NCBI RefSeq assembly: GCF_965363235.1
Contig: NC_134839.1
Coordinates: 113,640,517 to 113,704,516 of the forward strand
Length of the DNA stretch: 64,000 nucleotides
Source of the DNA: Mytilus galloprovincialis
Taxonomy: Eukaryota > Mollusca > Bivalvia > Mytilida > Mytilidae
Direction of reading: 5' to 3'
The first letter of the stretch is position 1. Each line of letters starts with the position of its first letter. The translations under genes were made by a program, and so were the position numbers. The notes beneath the pieces were generated by a model. That model had not been told where the DNA came from. It saw only the letters and a list, made by a program, of their open reading frames with translations, and made no database searches. Below, one piece after another: positions 1 to 9,245 of the stretch.

Positions 1-330
1 GAACACAATCAGCTCGCCGCGTGGACGCTCGTTTACATCGCGATGACCGTGAGGGCATTCCGATGTATTGTTGCCACAGAGATTTGATTTTCGTTTTTTA
101 CTAGTAACCGATCGTATAAATACGCGAACATTTATTAGTTCAAAATAACAAACCGTATCGCTTGTTATAAATTCATTTCTTCAATGAGTACTAAAAAATG
201 AACACAAATAAATAAGATGTAAATGTCTTTTGACGTTAGAAATGTGTATATATCTTTTCAATACTTATAAATTTAGATCGTTTAGTTTGAGTACTGGAAT
301 GCAGTTATTTATAAGGACAAATTTTAAAGA
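1..330. other. No gene recognised
   Basis: Unique-looking sequence with a slightly GC-richer first 90 bases that turns AT-rich. I see no convincing coding frame, splice pattern or repeat shared with the rest of the window. Confidence 0.4.
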
Positions 331-389
331 TTTATAGATATAAGAAGATGGTGCATGAGTTCGAATGAGACAACTTTCCATCAACATAG
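331..389 (+). repeat. Head fragment of SINE-like repeat family A
   Basis: The stretch starting TATAGATATAAGA and running through a GAGACAACTTTCCATC-like motif matches the heads of longer copies at about 46868 and 63484. It breaks off where the RT fragment starts at 390. I call it SINE-like from its size, dispersal and shared head; an RNA polymerase III promoter was not shown. Confidence 0.55.
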
Positions 390-1334
390 ATACTTAAAAA
401 TTCCAAAGATCTTTTAGAGTACATACAATCTAACTCTCTTTCATCTTGTAACAGCATTAAAACATTTGACTTTTCTACTCTGTACACTAGTATTCCACAT
501 TCCAAACTAAAAGGCAAATTGAAAGAGTTGGTATTGCTTTGCTTCGTAAAAAAGAATGGCCAACGTAGATACAAGTATCTTGTCTTAGACAGGGATAAAT
601 CCTACTTTGTAAAGGATCACTCTGATTCGAACAAAAAATTCTCTGAAACTGATATTATCAAGATGCTTGATTTCTTGATTGACAACATATTTGTTACGTT
701 CGGAGGACGTGTTTTTCAACAGACTGTCGGCATTCCAATGGGAACAAACTGTGCCCCTCTACTTGCCGACTTGTTTCTTTATTATTATGAGGCTGACTTC
801 ATGCAGGAACTTCTTAGAAAGAAAGATAAGAAGTTAGCAATATCCTTTATTTCTACTTTTCGCTATATAGATGATGTTCTTTCACTAAATAATTCAAAAT
901 TTGGTGACTATGTGGAACGCATTTATCCAATCGAGCTAGAGATAAAGGATACTACAGATACAGTTAAGTCGGCCTCATATCTTGACTTACATCTAGAAAT
1001 TGACAATGAGGGTCGGTTGAAAACAAAACTTTACGACAAAAGAGATGATTTCAGCTTTCCAATTGTGAACTTTCCATTTCTAAGTAGCAACATTCCAGCA
1101 GCACCTGCATACGGGGTATATATCTCCCAATTGATACAATATTCCCGTGCTTGCATTTCCTATCATGATTTTCTTGATAGAGGGTTGCTGCTCACAAGGA
1201 AGCTATTAAACCAAGAGTTCCAAATGGTGAAGAAATCATCCCTTCGTAAATTTTACGGACGCCATCACGAGTTGGTTGACCGTTATGGAATAACCGTTTC
1301 ACAAATGATATCGGATATGTTCCTTACGTCGTAA
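390..1334 (+). CDS. Penelope-like reverse transcriptase, 5'-truncated
   Basis: This open frame of about 314 codons encodes the catalytic part of a reverse transcriptase that would copy the element's RNA into DNA. RT motif A is visible as FDFSTLYTSIP (about 470-505), motif B as GIPMGTNCAPLLAD (about 730-770) and the catalytic YIDD box in FRYIDDVLSLNN (about 858-895), followed by YLDLHLEID. This set of motifs is typical of Penelope-like elements. The frame is open from 390, immediately after a stop, so no genuine start is present; an internal TTG at 519 is not a start. No GIY-YIG endonuclease follows, unlike the copies at 4058 and 7740. The frame is intact across the RT core, so the copy may be fairly young, but it is truncated at its 5' end. 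Confidence 0.85.
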   Translation: MLKNSKDLLEYIQSNSLSSCNSIKTFDFSTLYTSIPHSKLKGKLKELVLLCFVKKNGQRRYKYLVLDRDKSYFVKDHSDSNKKFSETDIIKMLDFLIDNIFVTFGGRVFQQTVGIPMGTNCAPLLADLFLYYYEADFMQELLRKKDKKLAISFISTFRYIDDVLSLNNSKFGDYVERIYPIELEIKDTTDTVKSASYLDLHLEIDNEGRLKTKLYDKRDDFSFPIVNFPFLSSNIPAAPAYGVYISQLIQYSRACISYHDFLDRGLLLTRKLLNQEFQMVKKSSLRKFYGRHHELVDRYGITVSQMISDMFLTS

Positions 1335-1630
1335 CTACAATCCCCTTCCCTTTCATGAATGTGACCTACCGAATTAGACTATTTACCGGATTTCTTATCA
1401 CATAAGCAACACGACGGGTGCCGCATGTGGAGCAGGATCTTCTTACCCTTCCGGAGCACCTGAGATCACCCCTAGGTTTTTGGTGGGGTTCGTGTTGTTT
1501 ATTCTTTAGTTTTCTATGTTGTGTCGTGTGTGCTGTTGTTTGTTTGTCTTTTTCATTTTTAGCCATGGCGTTGTCAGTTTGTTTTAGATTTATGAGTTTG
1601 ACTGTCCCTTTGGTATCTTTCGTCCCTCTT
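1335..1630 (+). mobile_element. 3' tail of the RT element
   Basis: Directly downstream of the RT stop lies a non-coding tail that recurs in the same order at 54236-54510, 59390-59535, 49685-49905 and, reversed, 50672-50749. Landmarks are CCCCTTCCCTTTCA, GGAGCACCTGAGATC, TGGGGTTCGTGTTGTTTA and a final CTTTGGTATCTTTCGTCCCTC. Every copy stops near that last motif while the 5' ends vary, which is what 5'-truncated reverse-transcribed insertions look like. Confidence 0.7.
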
Positions 1631-1812
1631 TTCCATCAAAGTAATAATTTGTTTAAAGTGAACCATTATAGATCAAAGAAGTGTCTTAAACACGGAGCCT
1701 TGGATCACAGCGAACACCATGCTATATAGGTACAAAAACATTACTAGTGTTAAACCATTCAAACAGGAAAACCAACGGTCTAATTTGTATAAAACAAGGG
1801 AGATTCAAAAGT
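1631..1812 (+). repeat. SINE-like repeat family A
   Basis: Body of the repeat seen more fully at 46868-47115 and 63484-63800. Shared landmarks are AACCATTATAGATCAAA, CACGGAGCCT and AAAACCAACGGTCTAAT. The head is missing; it directly follows the RT element tail. Confidence 0.6.
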
Positions 1813-2150
1813 ACAGGTCAGATTTTGTCGAATCAATCTGAACGAGGACAGTATGATTCATCTTTGTCACAAGTTAGTTTCATTGTATCAATAAAGAAAG
1901 TCTTCCATGTGTGAGTTGCGAGCATATTGGATATATATTATTTCGGTGCGTTCATTATGAAATTTGCTAAATGTTATATATGTGACCAATTATTTTGATA
2001 CTTAACTATTTGATTAAGGCATTGTTTATTAAACCCTTATTTGATTAGTTTTGCTTCCAAAACCAATTGAGAAATTTGTAAGATATTACCAAAAACAATT
2101 TAATTTAAGCAATGGTCTTAAAACTGCTTATTTACATACAATACTACTAA
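1813..2150. other. No feature recognised
   Basis: AT-rich sequence without a supported gene or a repeat that I could match inside the window. Confidence 0.35.
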
Positions 2151-2345
2151 GAAGTAAAATCACAAAAGACTGAACTCCGAGCAAAATTCAAAACAGAAAG
2201 TCCATTATCAAATGGTAAAATCAAATGATAAAACACACGAAACGAATGGATTACAACTGTCATATTTCTGACTCGGTACTGGCATTTTCATAAAATTCTG
2301 TCATATTTACAACGATGCGTGATCAAAACAGACATAATAGGTAAA
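2151..2345 (+). repeat. SINE-like repeat family B
   Basis: Carries the order CTGAACTCCGAG, GAAAGTCCATTATCAAATGG, ACGAATGGA, CTGTCATATTTCTGACT. The same order occurs at 43080-43330, 44926-45005, 57340-57445 and 59720-59940, and reversed at 45425-45570, 47235-47480 and 62500-62710. It is the most frequent dispersed repeat in this window. Confidence 0.6.
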
Positions 2346-2639
2346 CTTGTCAAAATATGGGTAAAACAGTCTAATATTAATACTAATAAGTACTAATATT
2401 GATATAACAAAAGTACCTCTATGATATTTTAAAAGTATCGCATTGATATTAGAAATGATAGCATTTGTATATTTATGTATATAAGAAAAACACATTTTCC
2501 GCATGGAATGTCTGCATATTTACAATTGATATTAGACAATATCGTTATGTGATGTAAGAAAAGTTTTTATCGATACGCTTCTTCCATAGAATGGTGACAC
2601 AAAATCGCCTGCACTGTAACCGGTGCGCTAGACCAAACG

Positions 2640-3450
2640 ACCACCTGGGCTTCATTAATATACACTAGAACACACCCGTGATATCGCGGGTCCGTGACTG
2701 AATTACAGGATATAACTATGCGCAAGCCTTATTTTAGTATTAGTATTGTCATCTGATAAAGTCATGCCGATTATAAGATACACAGTTTTCTCTGCTTTCA
2801 AATCTTTCTGTTTGAACCCGTCGAACTGGAATTGATAATATTAATTATTTGGAAAACAAAAGGTCCTGGAATGGAGTACTTTTTTTATCAACAGCATTGT
2901 CCTATATTAGTTATAAATAAAGTTGAATTCTTTGATTCGCTGTTTTACGTCATGCCCGCTAACAAATTGAAAACTGTACCTATACGCCTTATTCTAGTCC
3001 AGATTTTTAGTATTCGTATTGTTATCTTAGAAAGTCTAACTGATTAAAATACTACAATAGGTAACAATTTGACAATTAAGTAGTGTCAACCCTGTGATTA
3101 TGACCCGTGTAATACTATATAGCATATTAATCCTGAATACACCGTTTGGTGGTGCGCCTGTCATATGCGGAACATACAGATAAGGTAATCGGTAACAGGT
3201 GAATAAACTATTGATATCGGTATCGGACTCGACCCGGAACTTCTTAATTATTGGCAATTTTAATTACGTGGAAAACAAAAGGGCCTGGAGTGGTGTAATT
3301 TTTAATCTACACTTTTGTACTATATTAGTTATATATAAAGTTGAATTCTTTGATTCGTCGTTTTTACGTGATGACGGCTGACACATTTGACCTCGTAATT
3401 TTAGTATTATAGATAATACATAATATATAATGTCTAAAAATAGCAACAAT
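2640..3450. repeat. Two diverged direct copies of a dispersed repeat
   Basis: Segments around 2838-3020 and 3255-3420 share GGAAAACAAAAG, CCTGGA, ATATTAGTTAT and AAAGTTGAATTCTTTGATTC, then a variable ACGTCATG-like stretch. A GC-rich near-palindrome, ACCCGTGATATCGCGGGT, lies upstream at about 2676. It looks like a decayed miniature transposon cluster; no open frame is supported. Confidence 0.5.
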
Positions 3451-4057
3451 CAACATTCAATCTAATTAAGCGTGGATCAGTTTGTGAAAATAAACTGATA
3501 CAGTTACTGAATTAAAATTATATAGATGTCTAAGAATATAACTTAAACACACTAATTAAAATACATTAAAAAGTTCTATTAGATTTTAAATAGAAATACG
3601 CAATATTTCGCTAAACAAATTAGCTTCATCAGCCAGCGTGTGCATCTCTCAAGGTGAAATCGGATTCATGACAAAAAAATATTTTTGTAGCTAAATCTAT
3701 ACAAGATTTGAGGAAAAGTGTAACATATTAATTGATGTTGCATAAAATATGTTTGTAGCTACAACTACATAAAGTTGGAATAAAAGTTTAACACATTTAT
3801 AGATGTTCGATTAATTGTATGAATTTCTATAAATTAATTTGTATAATTTCAAGATAATTATGGTTTTGATATGCTTTTAAATCTTTTTTCGTCTCTCTCA
3901 TTGAGGCCATCAGGTTCAAGAGTTCGTAACTGGTGCATCCAAAATCTCTCTCTCTCTTTTGTCTTCCTTGTGTATCCCAATTTTGATTTTTCTCAATAAT
4001 TTGAAATGTGACGTTTTCAAAATCATGTCCTGCTCTTAAAAGGTGTCTTGTAATTGG
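3451..4057. other. No gene; possible 3' flank of the minus-strand Penelope copy
   Basis: AT-rich sequence with repeated ATAAAATATTTTTGTAGCTA-like phrases near 3680 and 3750. The part next to 4058 probably includes the 3' end of the minus-strand endonuclease frame, whose homology extends past its first stop (TAATTGGTCA near 4050). Confidence 0.35.
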
Positions 4058-4640
4058 TCAGTTTCTTTCTTTTGTATAAAATGACCGATGGTTATTTAGT
4101 CGGATGTTAAATGGTGTTTCTGTTTCACCAACATATTGTAATTTGCAAGTTCCACACGTTAGAACATAAATGCAATTTTGCGTTTTGAAATTTGATTTTA
4201 TAAATATGTTGTATTTTTTCTTTGTGACTGTGCTGACGAATAGGGTTTCGATGTTGGCAACTTTGCAGCACTTACAATTGCCCCTTCCGCATGGTTTATA
4301 ACCTCCGATTGTTGATATCTCCTGTTTAGATACTTTGCATGTTACTAGAATATCTTTGAGGTTTTTGGGTCTGGGGTAAGCCATGACGGGAGGTGATGGA
4401 AAAATCTCTTTTAAGGAAGGATCATTCTCAATAAGACGCCAGTGTTTGTGGACAATGGATGAAAGATTTGTCAGGTCAGGGTGAAAGCTAACAACAAATG
4501 GGATTTTATTTGTCTGGGCCGTCTTTTCTTTGCATTCAAGTAGGTTTGTTCGGTCTTTTTCTTTTGCTTTACCAAAAGCTTCTGAGATATTTTTGTTCTC
4601 ATAACCTCATAATACATACCTCCTATACATTTCCAGGAAT
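4058..4640 (-). mobile_element. Penelope-like element fragment with GIY-YIG endonuclease
   Basis: The 108-residue frame at 4058-4384 contains a Cys/His-rich linker (CGRGNCKCCK) and the GIY-YIG nuclease core with IYVLTCGTCKLQYVGET followed by NIRLNNHRSFY. This is the C-terminal domain that Penelope-like elements fuse to their reverse transcriptase to nick target DNA. Upstream on the minus strand, 4385-4480 continues the protein (NDPSLKEIFPSPPV precedes the frame's Met), and 4480-4600 keeps weaker similarity in a different frame, so the copy is broken at least once. The RT core is missing; the element ends near 4600-4640 at another repeat. Confidence 0.8.
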
Positions 4641-5205
4641 ATGATTGGTTAAAAGCGTCCGCGTGCAAACCGTGTATATTTGATATTAGGTTAGTAGGGA
4701 GGCGGGGCTTATCTCATACACGGTTAGTAGTGGAGTTACGTCCCTTTATATTCCTTATTAGGTAAGAAGGGGGCGGGGCTTATTTCATGCACGGTTAGTA
4801 ATGGTGTTATGTCCCTTTATAAAAAACAAAACGATACTGAGAAAAAATCTTAAAAGTTCCAACAGACGAAGAAATTGATGATTAAGATTGAAACAAATTC
4901 ATAAAACACATTTAAACCTTACAAGTCATTATTGTTGGCATCTGTTTTTGTAGGATCAATGGAAGTATTTTCTTAGTGCTAACAGTATTGAAGACTTGCT
5001 CGTTTAGAGAATTGCTAGTCTTAATTTCACACGTTAAGATAGTCGGTAAGATAAATTCGTTACATAGTGTGCTAGTGACGTAATACGGTATATATGGGGT
5101 CAGTAAATTCCATATGGGGATTCGTGCTTCGCTCTCACCCCATATGTAATTTACTGACCCCATATATACCGTATTAGGTCACTAGCACACTATGTAACTA
5201 ATAAT
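4641..5205. mobile_element. Non-autonomous element with terminal palindrome (copy 1)
   Basis: The left part has paired GGCGGGGCTTAT and CACGGTTAGTA phrases, each twice. The right end is an inverted repeat: roughly 5062-5120 pairs with 5137-5200 (ATAGTGTGCTAGTGAC against GTCACTAGCACACTAT, and TATATGGGGTCAGTAAAT against its complement). The same left and right ends flank a different interior at 53650-54180. No coding capacity was seen. The superfamily is not determined. Confidence 0.65.
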
Positions 5206-6098
5206 ATATATATAGATATATAATTATATGTCTCTGGTTATTCCATGCAGAAACATTAAAAGTACCATAAGCAAATCAATATTAAATGAATATAAAGGAC
5301 TTAAAAACACGTAAGCAAGTATAGCACATTAAGCAGAGTACTGTAAGCACTAAAAATTAAAGCATTATTTTTTTTCAGTTGCAGGCAGTGCATTGGCATG
5401 AGCTACCATTCCAGGTAACTATAAGTTTAGAAAAGTGGTTAAACTTGTTTTTATCTCTGAAATCTGGGGTAGTTCATTCCATTATGTTGCAGCTGTGTAT
5501 CTATTGTGTAAATATATGTAATTGTATATGGCGAGACTTTAATAATATTGAATATGAATATTGAATATCTAGAAGAATTGATGCCACATACTAGTAGCTG
5601 GGTGTTCTCACCTGGGCCTGGGGCTGTTCAAATGGATTTTTTTAAATATCAAGTTGATTTTGATTTTTTTTATATTAATTTCAAATCATCAACATAAGAT
5701 GGGCTCTTTTTGTGTATAATTTTAAAAGTTTCTGTAGCTATTGTTCATAATATTCTGACTTTAATATAGATGGGAGTTTTGACTTGTGTAAAAGATCTTC
5801 ATATGAGCTGTCATAATCTCCTTAAACAAATCTGAAGGCTCTCTCTTGGATTTTTTTTCAATCTTAATTGTGTTTTTTTTTTTTCAATACAAAAATGCCA
5901 GGTGACTGGGCATTAATTAAGATGAGACAAAAAAAAACAGAATAATAAATTGTTAGACAACCAAGTCTATTCAGATATCTACCAATACGTTTAAGAACAT
6001 AAAGTTGACGAGAGGCCTTCTTAAAATCTCCAATATCTGTTTATCAAAATTTTATCTGTAGTCTAGTGTGACTACCTGTAGCTTGACATCATTTTCCA
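5206..6098. other. No gene recognised
   Basis: AT-rich sequence with homopolymer T and A runs. Open frames here are short and show no recognisable motif. Confidence 0.35.
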
Positions 6099-6868
6099 GT
6101 GGCGTAGCTAACTCATTTTTACGTGTGCGCCTGAACCTCGAGCTCATCCGATAAAACAATTCATCATGTAGTCCGTTCTTTTAGAACTTGCTGGGTCATG
6201 GAACGAGCTCACCCGATAAAACATATCTTCATGTAGTCCAACCTTTTAGAACTTGCTGGGCCATGGAACGAGCTCATCCCGGCGATAGAATATATTTTCA
6301 TGTAGTCCAACCTTTTAGAACTTGCTGGGCTATGGAACGAGCTCACTCGATAAAACATATCTTCATGTAGTCCAACCTTTTAGAACTTGCTGGGCCATGG
6401 AACGAGCTCACCCCGGCGATAGAATATATCTTCATGTAGTCCAACCTTTTAGAACTTGCTGGGCCATGGAACGAGCTCACCCGATAAAACATACCTTCAT
6501 GTAGTCCGGCCTTTTAGAACTTGCTGGGCCATGGAACGAGCTCACCAGATAAAACATATCTTCATGTAGTCCGACCTTTTAGAACTTGCTGGGCCATGGA
6601 ACGAGCTCACCCGATAAAACATACCTTCATGTAGTCCGGCCTTTTAGAACTTGCTGGGCCATGGAACGAGCTCACCCGATAAAACATATCTTTATGTAGT
6701 CCGGCAAAAACATAGAATGAGTTTCTCATTTTCATTTTCATTATTTGTTTCCAGTAACTCCGGCTTTAGTACTGGCTTTACAGTTCGAAATTATTTTTAA
6801 AATACCAGTTTAAATTACAGGGCTTCATTCAATCGGGATGGATGTATAAGTACGTAGCCACTTTCAAT
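6099..6868. mobile_element. Possible hAT-like miniature element enclosing the 65-bp array
   Basis: CAGTGGCGTAGCTAAC at 6099 resembles the common hAT terminal inverted repeat (CAGNGGCGTAGC). A weaker inverted match, GTACGTAGCCACTTT, lies at about 6855. No clear target-site duplication was found, so the right boundary is uncertain. Confidence 0.35.
6120..6708 (+). repeat. Tandem array, 65/68-bp unit, about 9 copies
   Basis: Units carry TAGAACTTGCTGGGCCATGG, AACGAGCTCA and ATCTTCATGTAGTCC. Starts of TAGAACTTGC fall near 6183, 6248, 6316, 6381, 6449, 6514, 6579 and 6644. Two unit types alternate at first: one with CCGATAAAACAT (65 bp) and one with CCGGCGATAGAATAT (68 bp). Several short open frames through the array are by-products of the repeat. 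Confidence 0.9.
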
Positions 6869-6940
6869 TATTTTACCTCATTAGATCAAACTTATTTTTC
6901 TAATCATTATTAGACTGCTATTCGTTTTGGAGGCTTACAG

Positions 6941-7205
6941 CAGATTCCATTGAGAGTGTAGCCAAAGGTAATATCTTTTGGTTAGCTTGCTTGTTAGCTG
7001 AACTGTGAAGTCATTATTAGGTGAGGTATTACTACCCTCCTTTTAAAGTAGCATAGTCCAACAGACAGATAGATTGGTTTTCTGTAGGACTAGTCTATTT
7101 ATAAAGTAGGTTAGTTTACCTAACATAACAATGACTTCACGGTTCAGCAAACAAGCAAGCTAACCTAAGATATTACCTTTGGCTACACACTCAATGGAAT
7201 CCGCT
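6941..7205. mobile_element. Palindromic miniature element (copy 1)
   Basis: Long inverted repeat: the left arm, about 6941-7025 (ATTCCATTGAGAGTGTAGCC, TTAGCTTGCTTGTTAGCTGA, GTGAAGTCATTATTAGGT), pairs with the right arm, about 7118-7205. The loop contains a second small palindrome around CAGACAGATAGATTGGTTTT. A second copy is at 56745-56945. The structure fits a MITE or foldback element; it has no coding capacity. Confidence 0.75.
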
Positions 7206-7587
7206 GCAAATATGTAGTTTCTGTTGCAATTGCCCTACCGTTGTCAAATTTGAAATATACAAACTTGGATCGGTTAGGACATTTTTGATTTTTTTGTTTG
7301 AGGACTGCCCTCAATGCAGTTATAACATCTAAACTGTCACAACCTTTGGAAATTTAGAGTTGTGCCAGTTCACATCGAAAATAACTATTTTCATTTGGCA
7401 TATCTTTGTAATCTTTGCGCCTTGTTTGGAAATTTTAAAATTGTATCAGCGTCTGTGGTGTTCGCTTAAATTGTATAAATTTCGAGATTTAGAAAAAGTT
7501 GCTCAGTTTGAATATTTTGACATGATTCATTTGACATGGTGCTATTATTGAAGAAGAATATCAGTTATCCGAAATATCTAATATTGA
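7206..7587. other. No gene recognised
   Basis: AT-rich spacer between the palindromic element and the Penelope copy. The 63-codon frame at 7360-7551 has no recognisable motif. Confidence 0.3.
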
Positions 7588-7798
7588 CATGGCCATTTTC
7601 GTGCCCATACTAGTATACCGTCTATCTCGAGATAGTGTTTTTCATTGAAAGAAAAGTTGCAATTCTCCAGTACTAGTACTAGTACTGGAGAATAACAACT
7701 TTTCTTTCAGTACTAGTACTGGAGAATAACAACTTTTCTTTCAATGAAAAACACTATCTCCAGATAGACGGTACTAGTATGGGCACGAAAATGGCCAT
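7588..7798. repeat. Palindrome at the 5' junction of the Penelope copy
   Basis: The left arm, about 7588-7685, is the reverse complement of RT coding sequence in the right arm, about 7706-7797 (GAAAAACACTATCTC, ATAGACGGT, ACTAGTATGGGCACG, AAAATGGCCAT). Between them a 31-bp phrase ending in TTTCTTTCAG is directly duplicated (7680-7710 and 7711-7741). The element therefore begins with an inverted copy of its own truncated RT. Confidence 0.85.
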
Positions 7799-8504
7799 AT
7801 CATATGCCAACATATTTATGGGCCAAATTGAAAAACGCCTCTTGGCTAGTGCTCCATATCAGCCCTTATCATGGTACCGATTCATTGACGATATCGATTT
7901 CAAATGGACAGATTCACAAGAACATCTTAATGAATTTCTAGAACACTGTAACTCTTTCCACCATTCAATAAAATTTACATATGAATCATCTATGGAGAAA
8001 ATAAACTGTCTCGATACTACGAGTTACATCAAGAACGGAACCATTATAACGGACCTTCATACCAAACAAACGTACAAACATCAATTCCTTCCTCCTAAAA
8101 GTTGCCATCCTGAACACTGCTCCCGTGGTATCCCATTCAGCCAGGCATTGCGAATCAAGAGAATATGCTCTACTGAAAATACGAAAAATGCTAGACTTGG
8201 ACAACTTCGTAAGCATCTAGTTGTTCGAGGATACAATAATAACATCATTGATAGCGCTTTCGAAAGAGCAAACAGAACTAGTCGCCAAGAACTTCTTGAG
8301 TACAACGATAAGAATAAAGCAGCTAACAGAACACCCCTTGTACTCACTTACCATCCTGATTTTAAAAATGTGTCATCCATTGTTCAGACGCATTGTAAAA
8401 TTATAGAAAATGACTTAAATCTAAAAAAAAAAAAAAAAAAGAAGCATTTTCATCACCACCAGTCATGGCCTTCAGAAGACCTAAAAACATTCGTGACAAA
8501 TTAG
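7740..8504 (+). CDS. Penelope-like reverse transcriptase, C-terminal half
   Basis: The frame carries RT motif B (IDGTSMGTKMAISYANIFMG) and the catalytic FIDD box in WYRFIDDIDFKW, followed by the thumb region typical of Penelope elements with GIY-YIG endonucleases (for example FLPPKSCHPEHCSRGIPFSQ and LTYHPDFKNVSSIV). The fingers and motif A are missing because the copy is cut at the palindromic junction. An 18-A run at about 8422-8440 shifts the reading frame just before the endonuclease linker, so the last residues of this frame are not native. This is a dead retroelement copy. Confidence 0.85.
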   Translation, partial: FNEKHYLQIDGTSMGTKMAISYANIFMGQIEKRLLASAPYQPLSWYRFIDDIDFKWTDSQEHLNEFLEHCNSFHHSIKFTYESSMEKINCLDTTSYIKNGTIITDLHTKQTYKHQFLPPKSCHPEHCSRGIPFSQALRIKRICSTENTKNARLGQLRKHLVVRGYNNNIIDSAFERANRTSRQELLEYNDKNKAANRTPLVLTYHPDFKNVSSIVQTHCKIIENDLNLKKKKKKKHFHHHQSWPSEDLKTFVTN

Positions 8505-8935
8505 TGACATCTGTATTAGCAAAGCAGCCTACTCCATCGCCCAGTTGCTACAAACAATGTGGTCGAAGGAATCATGTTTGTGTTGTAAAGCTGCCAATAT
8601 ACAAGCAGTTCTTTCATCAGCTCCGTTACTAAACAAAATTATACCATCTACTCTAACTCCAACTGTAAAACGGAGAACTCAATTTATATATTAACATGTG
8701 ACACTTGTGGCATTCAGTATGTGGGTGAAACAACGGACAAATTTAATATTAGGCTAAATAACCATCGTTCATCGTATACAAAACCAACAAAAACTGTCCT
8801 CTCACAAGACATCTTCGTTCAACGAAACATCCTTTTGATAATGTTACTTTCCAAATTATAGAAGTCAACACCGAGTGGGACACCAAGGCGAGAAGGAGAA
8901 GAGAAAACTTTTGGATTCACCAACTTCACACTTTA
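8440..8935 (+). pseudogene. GIY-YIG endonuclease region of the same Penelope copy
   Basis: Continuing in other frames, the linker (MAFRRPKNIRDKLV, then a CGRRNHVC Cys cluster) and the GIY-YIG core (IYILTCDTCGIQYVGETTDK then NIRLNNHRSSYTK) are recognisable and closely match the minus-strand copy at 4058. The region is spread over at least three frames, so it is broken several times. Confidence 0.75.
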
Positions 8936-9070
8936 GAACCAGATGGTCTTAACGAAAAAGACGAGAAAAGATACAGGAAAGATAAAGAATAATTTAAAAC
9001 AAAGCATCGTCCTTTTTATCCCGTACTATTGGCCAATGGACGTTGCTAACTTCAACTACCAATTATGTAT

Positions 9071-9245
9071 TTTCAAGGCAGCTAAATCCAAGTGCAACAT
9101 ATACATTGAGCTGCAAAATTTTCTTATTTTCAAGGCAGCTAAATTCAAATGCAACATAGACATTAGGCTGCAAAATTGTCTTATTTTCAAAGCAGCTAAG
9201 TGCAACATATACATTGAGCTGCAACAGTTTCTTATCATCTACATC
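9071..9245 (+). repeat. Three tandem 57-bp units in the Penelope 3' region
   Basis: TTTCAAGGCAGCTAA recurs at 9071, 9128 and 9185, each followed by AAGTGCAACATA-like sequence and GAGCTGCAA. The array lies inside a 180-codon open frame (8943-9485) that I do not consider a gene. Confidence 0.75.

Noticed and set aside
1418-1729. 103-codon Cys/Phe-rich hydrophobic frame
   Set aside because: It is the RT element's 3' tail, which recurs with frame-destroying differences at 54236, 59390 and 49685.
6188-6504. Repetitive frames through the 65/68-bp array
   Set aside because: By-products of a tandem repeat with no start context, no conserved product and alternating unit lengths.
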